A stretch of 6,402 nt of DNA from Dehalococcoidia bacterium (lineage in GTDB: Bacteria > Chloroflexota > Dehalococcoidia > GIF9 > UBA5629). The notes below the pieces were generated by a model. That model was not told the DNA's origin and did not search any database. It saw nothing but the letters and a program-made list of their open reading frames with translations. The stretch covers positions 1 to 6,402 of the forward strand of contig DNCV01000014.1 of NCBI GenBank assembly GCA_003484395.1, in the 5' to 3' direction. Position numbers and translations under genes: made by a program. Numbering within the stretch: position 1 is the stretch's first letter; every line of letters starts with the position of its first letter. Below, in pieces: positions 1-5,941 of this stretch.

Positions 1-52
1 CTTCGCGGGCACAGGCGCAAAAGAAGCTCGTGATGACAGAATCGATCGTGCC

Positions 53-183
53 GGTCTCCAGACCGCGTACGCTATCGGACCAAAGGTCTCTGAATGTGAC
101 TTCGAACCCCATTAGACGGGGCAATTGTCAGACGGTTGCGCGTTCGAATCACGCCGGGGGCACTTTGATTCTTGTTCTCGCAA
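53..183. repeat. Degenerate tandem repeat, unit 1, with tRNA-like 3' end
   Basis: First of two long units and a partial third. It opens with GGTCTCC, GACC and GCG, then GACC-AAAGGTCTC at 78-90, TGACTTCGAACC at 98-109, and a block at 113-166 from TAGACGGGG to GGGGCACTTT. The block matches 275-329 in unit 2 closely. Within it, 138-154 folds like a tRNA T arm: stem GCGCG/CACGC with one C-A mismatch and loop TTCGAAT. It is followed by CGGGGGC and A, as in the acceptor 3' strand and discriminator base of many bacterial tRNA-Arg genes. The matching 5' acceptor strand GCCCCCG is not found upstream, so this is not an intact tRNA. A small inverted repeat CGGTCT-CC-AGACCG lies at 52-65. I infer a decayed, duplicated tRNA 3' segment; strand is open because the palindromic TTCGAA core reads similarly both ways. 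Confidence 0.6.
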
Positions 184-355
184 GGTCTCCTGACCTGCGA
201 GGGTTTTGACCGAAGGTCTCCCATATTGGTTTTCTGACTTCGAACCCTTGCACAGCACATCCGTCAGGGTGCACTAGACGGGGGAAAATGTCAATCGGTT
301 GGGAGTTCGAATCACGCCAGGGGCACTTTTAATATCTGATCTCCTATTCTCGTAA
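184..355. repeat. Degenerate tandem repeat, unit 2, with tRNA-like 3' end
   Basis: Second unit, longer than the first because of about 25 extra bases at 248-272 flanked by TGCAC (249-253) and GTGCA (269-273), which could form a hairpin. It repeats GGTCTCC-TGACC-TGCG (184-199), GACCGAAGGTCTC (208-220), TGACTTCGAACCC (235-247) and the tRNA-like block at 275-329. The T loop TTCGAAT (306-312) is kept, but the stem GGGAG/CACGC has two mismatches, so this copy is more decayed as a tRNA than unit 1. Across the unit 1/unit 2 junction an 8-bp hairpin with one bulged A forms at 177-201, with loop TCTCCTGA. The parallel place at 356-369 forms GCTCTC-CT-GAGAGC. Conservation of short blocks with variable spacers points to old duplication. 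Confidence 0.6.
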
Positions 356-435
356 GCTCTCCTGAGAGCGCAGCCTTCCCTTAGGACCTGCAAGTGATGA
401 GACCGTAGGCTTCCAAATGTGACTTCGACCTGTGG
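356..435. repeat. Degenerate tandem repeat, partial unit 3
   Basis: Truncated third unit. It starts with GCTCTCCTGA, matching GGTCTCCTGA of unit 2; the 19 bases at 347-365 match 175-193 at 17 positions. It continues with GGACCTGC (384-391), and with GACCGTAGGCTTCC then AATGTGACTTCGACC (401-430), which aligns with 78-108 of unit 1. The tRNA-like block expected next is absent; the sequence changes at about 431. A perfect 6-bp hairpin lies at 356-369. Confidence 0.5.
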
Positions 436-461
436 GAGTTTAAAGTGAGGGAGTCAACCGA

Positions 462-502
462 AGCCAAAATTCACCGGTAGAAATTATCGGCGAATTTTGG
501 TT
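462..502 (-). terminator. Strong hairpin after the giant TPR gene
   Basis: The arms CCAAAATTC (464-472) and GAATTTTGG (492-500) pair perfectly. The stem can be extended outward by a G-T and an A-T pair, and inward, past one mismatch, by CCG/CGG and three weaker pairs, giving about 17 pairs with a five-base loop. On the minus strand it begins 24 bases past the TAA stop of the TPR gene, the usual place for a transcript end. There is no U tract after it on the minus strand (next bases CTTCGG), so it is not a textbook intrinsic terminator. It may instead stabilise the 3' end or act from either side. Confidence 0.55.
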
Positions 503-526
503 AACAACATCAATGAAGGTTAATTC

Positions 527-3500
527 TTACGGCTTGAGATCTTTCAACTCTTTGCGTAGCACCTCAGTCTTGGCCGCAAAGTCGGAAACCTGTTTTTCCA
601 GGGAAAGGATCTTCTGGTCAATCTCCTTCTTTTTGCCCATTGCCAGGAAGCCCAGGCTCTCGCGCTCTTTTTGCAGACGCTCGATTTCCCTGCCAGTCTC
701 ACGCTTTAGCTTCTCGAGTTTGAGATTGTGGTCATCAATCTCTTTTTGCAGTTTTTGCTTGCGTTCTTCAAACAGCTCTTGTTTGCGCTTTTGTTCTGCT
801 AGAGCGCGTGCTTTTCGTTCCTCCGCTTTACGCTGCTCTTCAGCCAACGCCCGGGCTTTTTCCTCTTCCTTTTTTCGTTTTTCTACTTCCAAGTATGCAG
901 TATATTCTTCTGGATGCGTTTCCCAGTATTTCTGTTTCTCATACTCAGCGATTCTGATTTGCCTTGCTCTGTCTATTGAAATTTGCTTCTTGGCTAACTC
1001 AGCTGGTCGGTTAAGGGCTTCTTGCGTGCTCCCTGGCGCTGTCAGGCGATCGATCAGTTTTTCAGGTTTAAACTCCGGTTCAACTTTAACGATTTCATCC
1101 AATATTGATTCGTATTTGGCAATATATTTGAACCGGACATCATCAGGGATGCCTACGTAGGCAAAGCCATCCTTTGAGGGTCTCATCCGAGCTTTTACAG
1201 GCTCACAAAGTGTGGTAATCCAGTCGATTTTGGATTTGTTGATCGCATGCTTAATGGCCTGGAACTCTATTTCCCCCATGGAATCCAGGAATGTTAGCGA
1301 ATCCTCCAAGCGACCTATTCCTCCGAAGAACATATTGATGCTGCCGAGCAGAGTATTGACGTCTGCCTGGTTTTCAAGATCGTAGAGTCGTTTGTCTCGG
1401 CGTTCTTTGACAAGGTTCATATATAGATCTGTGTACCAGTGAACTGATTCAGAAATGAGCAGTAGAGCTTCTTTGCGTTCATTACCGGTAAGGCGATTTA
1501 AAATATAACTCTTGATTTGATTGATATTCTCAAAGAAAATATCCCAAGCCTCATTTTCGAAGTCAGTTTGGCCACCAATTGCCCGCCAATAGTAAATTGT
1601 TGCCTCCCAATTATAGGGCTCTTTTTTGATCACCTTGTCAAAATTCAGAACTGCATCTGGATAAAGCCCCTTCTCAAGCGCGGCTTTTCCCATTTGCAGC
1701 CAGGTCTCGGTAATGGAGAGTGGAGGCTTCGGAGTCTCTGGGAATGTTTTCTTTTCCGTCGGGATATCGGAATTTGGTTTACCTTTATCAGACTTAGGTG
1801 TAGGTGACTGCTCTGAACTTTCCGAGTTTAGTGACAACTCCATTTCCTGGATAAAACCCAAAGCTTCGGCTTTATCGTCTTCATCATCAGTCAATTTGAC
1901 AAAAGTTTGGTAATCAGAGATGGCAGACTTATATTCGTGGAGCTCTCTATACGCCTCAGCCCGATTTTCGTAAGCAATTGGATCATCTGGTTTGAGCGAA
2001 ATCGCACGAGAAGAGTCGGAAATGGATTCGTTATGCATACCTTTTTCCAGATATGCATAACCGCGATTAACGAAAAGATACATTTTTTGGTCTTCGTCTA
2101 ATTCAAGCTGCCTGTCGATAGCTCTAGTAAGAACATCAATCGTTGCGTCGTAATCGTCGTTACCTAAACAATAATTTACATACCTAAAATAAATCTCTGG
2201 GTTTATGTTTCCTAGCAGAATTGCTTCAAACCAATCTCGGTAAGCTTCATCTTCCAGACCTTTTTCTAAATATGCCAAACCCCTAAGTCTAAATGCAAGC
2301 TCCTCATTTGGATTTAGTGTTATCGCCTCAGTCAAATCAATAATACAGCCTTCGTAATCTTCAGCGTTAAACTTCTCATGGGCGTTTTTCACCAAGATAA
2401 GTGCCTTATGTGAATCATCTTCTTCGGTCATTAATGCTGGAGGAATTTGGTTGAGCATATCCTTTACACCTTGGTTTTCCGGGTCCAACTTAGAGGCTTG
2501 CTTCAAATCCTCGATACAACCATCCAGATCTCCGGAGTTTATTTTTTCCATGGCGCTCATCATCAGCTGGCTAACCTGGCTTTTCTTGTCTTCACCAGCT
2601 GTCAATTTTTGGACCAACTCTTTTACCTCCTCATTGCTTGGATCGAGCAAGAAGGCCTTGGTCAGATCCTCAGAAGCGCCAGTAGCATCATTTAGCTTCG
2701 CTTTGACCTTAAATCTTGCCAAATAGTACTCAGCATTTTCTGGCGTCAGGCGGATGGCCTGATCAAGATCGGCAAGGGCATCCTTTTCCGCGCCACGGAA
2801 ACAGGGTTGACACCAAAACTCAGCCCGGGACTTATAGATCTCTGGATTATCAGGATCGAGCTCGATGGCTTTCTCAAAATCCTCAGTAGCCTGGTCGATC
2901 CTGTCCCCATCGTACCAAGCCTCAGCATGCACCTTTGCGCGCATGTGGTAAGCCATGGCATTGCTAGGGTTCAAGCGAATGGCTTCGTTGAGATCCACCA
3001 GAGCGTCATCGGAATCGCCAGAATCTGCCTGCAGAATGCCTCGGTTGAGGTGTAAGTCGCTGTTATTAGGGTCAAGTTTGATTGCCTGGCTGTAATCCTT
3101 TATTGCTAATTCAGCCTCTCCTATTTTGTAAAGGGATGCTCCGCGAAAACGGAAGGCTTTGGCATTGGTTGGTTCAAGCCTGATGGCCTCGTCAAAGTCC
3201 AGATAAGCTTTCTCCCATTCGCCAGTTTTTAGGTAGGTTTGACCTCGTTCTATGTATTTTGCAGAGGATGCGAGTGGCTCGTGTTGTTTGGCTTTCAAAT
3301 TCTGTAGATGTTCCTTCTTCGCTTCCAATGCCTTGAGTTCATCGATTTTTTGTCGGGCATCCTCTGAGAAAGTGTTTCCTGGAGCGCTTTCAAGTTCAAT
3401 TACTTGAAGGAAATCCGCCTGAGCCTCAGGAAATTCATCCTTGGATTTGTGTGCGATACCCCGATAGAAATACGCGTCTTTAGCATTTGGATTTAATTCG

Positions 3501-5584
3501 ATCGCTCTGGTAAGGTGACCGATTGCGTCATCCTGATCATTTGCCCTTGCCAGGAATACACCTAATTTTTCATGATACTCAGCATTATCAGGGTCCAATC
3601 TGATGGCCTCGACGATTAATTCTTTTCCCCGCTGAAATTCGCCAGCAGTCATGCTTTTGAGCCCGCGAACGAATTGCATCTCTGCATCGTCGTCTGGATA
3701 ACTGAGAGATACCCCCCAAACCTCCGGATGGTCTTCATTACTTTCATCGTTGAGACCGAATGCCCAGATCAGGATAGGGTTTTGAGGATCATTTTGAATT
3801 AATATCTCAGCTGGTTTTCCGAAAGCCTCTACATTCTTGGTAAGGAAGGCTAGTAAGGCATCTTGAACAGGTGTTCGATTATTCTCAGTTTCTTTTAAAA
3901 CCATCCGAATAAACTTTCCCGCTGCGGCATCATTGGCGGTCAAGTTTGAAGAGTGCCTCGGCCAATTTTTGCTGGTATATGATTTATCAAAACCGATTTT
4001 GGCATCAGCAATCAGGTCAGGAAGAATCTTCTCCTCTTTGCCAGCTAAAGCGTAAGATAACGCTCTGAGGAGATGAATTTGGTCATATCTTGGATCCACT
4101 GAATCGGAGAACGGCCCCTTTTGCGGATAAATCGCTGCACCGCAGTTGATTGCGCCGGTAAAGTCTTCTATGACTCCTTCACGGTTACCAGCCGCGAAAC
4201 TGACGCAGGCACGATGGATGTAAGCAGCAACATTTTTGGGTTGATGGGCGATAAAATCAGAAAATTCCTTATACGCCCCGGCAAAATCACCTTCCTCGAG
4301 CAACTTCTCACCACGTTCCACTGACCTGTATACCTTGGAATCCTCTGACAATGTGACATCTTCCCAGATGGATACTTCCTCATCAGTTTCAAACGTGAAA
4401 GGTGCTGCGTTTGGGTCGACCTTTAGTTGGAGTGCATTGAGCTTTTCAGTCAATTCACCGCTGGGTTCTTCCCCCGCGCTTCGCAAAAAGTTCTTGTAAT
4501 CGGTAATAGCGTCATGGTAGCGTTCAAGCTTCTCGTATGATTCAGCTCTTCGTACGAATGAGGAAGGATGATTAGGATCTCTCGTGATCGCTTCTGAATA
4601 ATCCTGGACTGCCTTTTGATGCTCACCCAGCAGGCTATAGTTATAACCACGTTCAAACCACGCTTGAGCTTCGTTGGGGTCGCGTTTGAGGGCTTCTGAT
4701 AGATCTTTTATTGCATCGTCGTAACGTTCTTGTTGACAATAACCAACAGCCCGAAGCCGGTAAGTCTCTGCGAAATCCGGATCAAAACCAATTGACATTG
4801 TGAAGTCAGCGATTGCGTCATCAAATTTCTGCAAAAACATTCTTGTCTTGCCGCGCTCAAAAAATGCGACATCATAATCTGGAGAGATTCGGATTGCTTC
4901 GCTGAAATCACTTTCAGCCTGTTCCAATTCTCCTCTCTCAACCAGCGCTTTTCCACGAGACAAATATGCCTTACAATTGTTGGGTTCCAGATTTATTGCG
5001 GTGTTTGCATCCCTAATGGCTCTCTTGAAATTGAGATGCTGAAAGTTGTACCAGCTTCGATCTAGATAATCATCAGCCGATTCCAGTACCTTGTATATCT
5101 CGGGAGTAAATTTGTGTTTGCAAGAAGTGCATCTGTAAATGTCGTTTTCCCAATCCAGAATATCCGGATCATTTTTGCCACATTTCGGGCACCTGATCTC
5201 CGGCACCTCTTCACCGTCCTCGTCAAGGGTGAAGGAGAAGGAGAAGCCACCCTCCTCATCAGTCATGTTGGTTACTTCGCCATTCTGACCGATGCCGAAG
5301 AAAAGATTCTGACTACCACTACCTTCTTCCTCATCTTCTTCATCATCATCGTCCGCGTCGTCCTCCTTGTCTTCATCGTTATCAAATTGAGAAACGCCAG
5401 ACATCTGCGCCAAAAAATCTGCCACACTGATTTCACGGCTCTCGCCCTCCTCACCGTCATCGCTAACATGTCTGGTTGTGAGATTGCCGCTGGCGGCTAG
5501 CCTCCTGAGCATTTCTTCGAAGGTCTCACCTGCTGGTCCGCCTTCTTCCTCGTCTTCAAAATCATCATCAAAATCGTTGCTCAT
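527..5584 (-). CDS. Giant zinc-ribbon, multi-TPR, coiled-coil protein (1685 aa)
   Basis: Probable cytoplasmic scaffold or adaptor; no signal peptide, membrane segment or known catalytic motif is visible, and its partner is unknown. The ATG at 5584 is chosen because GGAGAGG precedes it by 4 bases; upstream TTG (5623) and ATG (5602) starts lack such a site and would add a basic leader. Order by residue: 1-128 acidic and probably disordered, with an almost pure Asp/Glu run at 67-87; 132-155 zinc ribbon (C132, C135, C152, C155); TPR units at 170-373, 416-532 (degenerate towards the end), 634-733, 774-984, 1004-1037, 1060-1232 and 1292-1325, about 25 in all, many ending in the typical DP-N turn; 533-632 non-TPR insert; 1250-1290 Ser/Pro/Lys linker; 1326-1540 mostly helical region I do not recognise; 1541-1683 charged coiled coil broken at FLAMGKKK (1646-1653). 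TPRs are known to bind peptides and build complexes. The zinc and binding roles are inferred. It follows the small acidic gene by 86 bases. Confidence 0.95.
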   Translation of the reverse strand: MSNDFDDDFEDEEEGGPAGETFEEMLRRLAASGNLTTRHVSDDGEEGESREISVADFLAQMSGVSQFDNDEDKEDDADDDDEEDEEEGSGSQNLFFGIGQNGEVTNMTDEEGGFSFSFTLDEDGEEVPEIRCPKCGKNDPDILDWENDIYRCTSCKHKFTPEIYKVLESADDYLDRSWYNFQHLNFKRAIRDANTAINLEPNNCKAYLSRGKALVERGELEQAESDFSEAIRISPDYDVAFFERGKTRMFLQKFDDAIADFTMSIGFDPDFAETYRLRAVGYCQQERYDDAIKDLSEALKRDPNEAQAWFERGYNYSLLGEHQKAVQDYSEAITRDPNHPSSFVRRAESYEKLERYHDAITDYKNFLRSAGEEPSGELTEKLNALQLKVDPNAAPFTFETDEEVSIWEDVTLSEDSKVYRSVERGEKLLEEGDFAGAYKEFSDFIAHQPKNVAAYIHRACVSFAAGNREGVIEDFTGAINCGAAIYPQKGPFSDSVDPRYDQIHLLRALSYALAGKEEKILPDLIADAKIGFDKSYTSKNWPRHSSNLTANDAAAGKFIRMVLKETENNRTPVQDALLAFLTKNVEAFGKPAEILIQNDPQNPILIWAFGLNDESNEDHPEVWGVSLSYPDDDAEMQFVRGLKSMTAGEFQRGKELIVEAIRLDPDNAEYHEKLGVFLARANDQDDAIGHLTRAIELNPNAKDAYFYRGIAHKSKDEFPEAQADFLQVIELESAPGNTFSEDARQKIDELKALEAKKEHLQNLKAKQHEPLASSAKYIERGQTYLKTGEWEKAYLDFDEAIRLEPTNAKAFRFRGASLYKIGEAELAIKDYSQAIKLDPNNSDLHLNRGILQADSGDSDDALVDLNEAIRLNPSNAMAYHMRAKVHAEAWYDGDRIDQATEDFEKAIELDPDNPEIYKSRAEFWCQPCFRGAEKDALADLDQAIRLTPENAEYYLARFKVKAKLNDATGASEDLTKAFLLDPSNEEVKELVQKLTAGEDKKSQVSQLMMSAMEKINSGDLDGCIEDLKQASKLDPENQGVKDMLNQIPPALMTEEDDSHKALILVKNAHEKFNAEDYEGCIIDLTEAITLNPNEELAFRLRGLAYLEKGLEDEAYRDWFEAILLGNINPEIYFRYVNYCLGNDDYDATIDVLTRAIDRQLELDEDQKMYLFVNRGYAYLEKGMHNESISDSSRAISLKPDDPIAYENRAEAYRELHEYKSAISDYQTFVKLTDDEDDKAEALGFIQEMELSLNSESSEQSPTPKSDKGKPNSDIPTEKKTFPETPKPPLSITETWLQMGKAALEKGLYPDAVLNFDKVIKKEPYNWEATIYYWRAIGGQTDFENEAWDIFFENINQIKSYILNRLTGNERKEALLLISESVHWYTDLYMNLVKERRDKRLYDLENQADVNTLLGSINMFFGGIGRLEDSLTFLDSMGEIEFQAIKHAINKSKIDWITTLCEPVKARMRPSKDGFAYVGIPDDVRFKYIAKYESILDEIVKVEPEFKPEKLIDRLTAPGSTQEALNRPAELAKKQISIDRARQIRIAEYEKQKYWETHPEEYTAYLEVEKRKKEEEKARALAEEQRKAEERKARALAEQKRKQELFEERKQKLQKEIDDHNLKLEKLKRETGREIERLQKERESLGFLAMGKKKEIDQKILSLEKQVSDFAAKTEVLRKELKDLKP

Positions 5585-5588
5585 CTTA

Positions 5589-5595
5589 CCTCTCC
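5589..5595 (-). promoter_or_regulatory. Ribosome binding site of the TPR gene
   Basis: On the minus strand this reads GGAGAGG inside AAAAGGAGAGGTAAG, directly before the ATG at 5584-5582. The core AAGGAG is 7 bases from the start codon. It decides the start in favour of the protein beginning MSNDFDDDFE rather than the longer reading that starts at 5623. Confidence 0.85.
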
Positions 5596-5670
5596 TTTTC
5601 ATAATTTTGAGTTTAAAAATCAATCGTCCTGATATGCTTATTTAAGTTCATCGCATTCCCTGCAACCCGA

Positions 5671-5841
5671 CTAATTCTCGCCATCAGCATCTTCATCTTG
5701 CTCCTCGTCTTCATCCTCATCGTCGAAGCCAGACGCGCCGGGGTTTGGCTGGTTGACATGGAAGAAGAACATAAGAATCGGCAAGAAGTCGTCCCCGAAT
5801 GGAAAAAGACAGCCTGAGTTGTTGTTTTGGTCTGAGCCCAT
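5671..5841 (-). CDS. Small acidic protein (56 aa), unknown function
   Basis: A short gene I do not recognise. It reads MGSDQNNNSGCLFPFGDDFL, then a hydrophobic stretch PILMFFFHV (21-29), a short NQPNPGASGF linker and an acidic tail (residues 40-53) made almost only of Asp and Glu. Reality is supported by GAGAGG placed 7 bases before the ATG, by an in-frame TGA two codons upstream that leaves no other ATG start, and by a tail of the same composition as the N-terminus of the TPR protein encoded next. The hydrophobic part is short for a membrane span; it may instead be a docking segment or a weak membrane anchor. It lies 100 bases after the helicase-nuclease gene and 86 bases before the TPR gene, all on the same strand, so co-transcription with the TPR gene is likely. 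No homologue can be named. A chance reading frame remains possible, but the ribosome site makes that less likely. Confidence 0.7.
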   Translation of the reverse strand: MGSDQNNNSGCLFPFGDDFLPILMFFFHVNQPNPGASGFDDEDEDEEQDEDADGEN

Positions 5842-5848
5842 TAATCAT

Positions 5849-5854
5849 CCTCTC
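5849..5854 (-). promoter_or_regulatory. Ribosome binding site of the small acidic gene
   Basis: Minus-strand GAGAGG, 7 bases before the ATG at 5841-5839. It closely resembles the GGAGAGG before the TPR gene. It is the main reason to accept this short frame as a gene. Confidence 0.7.
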
Positions 5855-5941
5855 GTGTCGTCATCGTCGATGCACAACCGATCCTTTGATGTTGAAAATA
5901 GGTAACGCAATCGCTTGCTGAGTATCAAAATCATCTGCAAT

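Noticed and set aside
130..163. A functional tRNA-Arg gene
   Set aside because: Only the T arm and the acceptor 3' strand can be made out. The 5' acceptor strand and a credible anticodon arm are missing and the T stem has a mismatch.
72..260. A 62-residue minus-strand frame containing APGVIRTRN and similar runs
   Set aside because: It crosses both repeat units and reads the antisense of tRNA-like T-loop sequence, a well-known source of spurious proteins. It has no convincing ribosome site.
1..460. CRISPR array
   Set aside because: The repeats are long, degenerate and uneven in spacing, with no short identical direct repeats separated by unique spacers.
513..1160. A 215-residue plus-strand frame rich in Ser, Arg and Phe
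   Set aside because: It is the antisense of the Lys/Glu coiled-coil end of the TPR gene, and its skewed composition (Ser/Arg/Phe/Cys) is what such antisense gives.
5114..5500. A 128-residue plus-strand frame with hydrophobic Ile/Val/Phe runs resembling membrane segments
   Set aside because: The runs are the antisense of the Asp/Glu-rich N-terminus of the TPR protein; no ribosome site and full overlap with a strong gene.
5585..5623. Longer start for the TPR protein at TTG 5623 or ATG 5602
   Set aside because: The strong GGAGAGG site lies inside that extension and is spaced for the ATG at 5584; no comparable site precedes the earlier starts.
5585..5670. Promoter just before the TPR gene
   Set aside because: AT-rich with TTGATT and TATGAA on the minus strand, but the spacing is only 14 bases. 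Not enough to call.
5842..5941. Promoter or terminator between the helicase gene and the small gene
   Set aside because: TTGATA and TATTTT are present on the minus strand but with a 22-base spacer. The only hairpin, GCAA-GCGA-TTGC at 5907-5918, is 4 bp with no T run, so neither can be supported.
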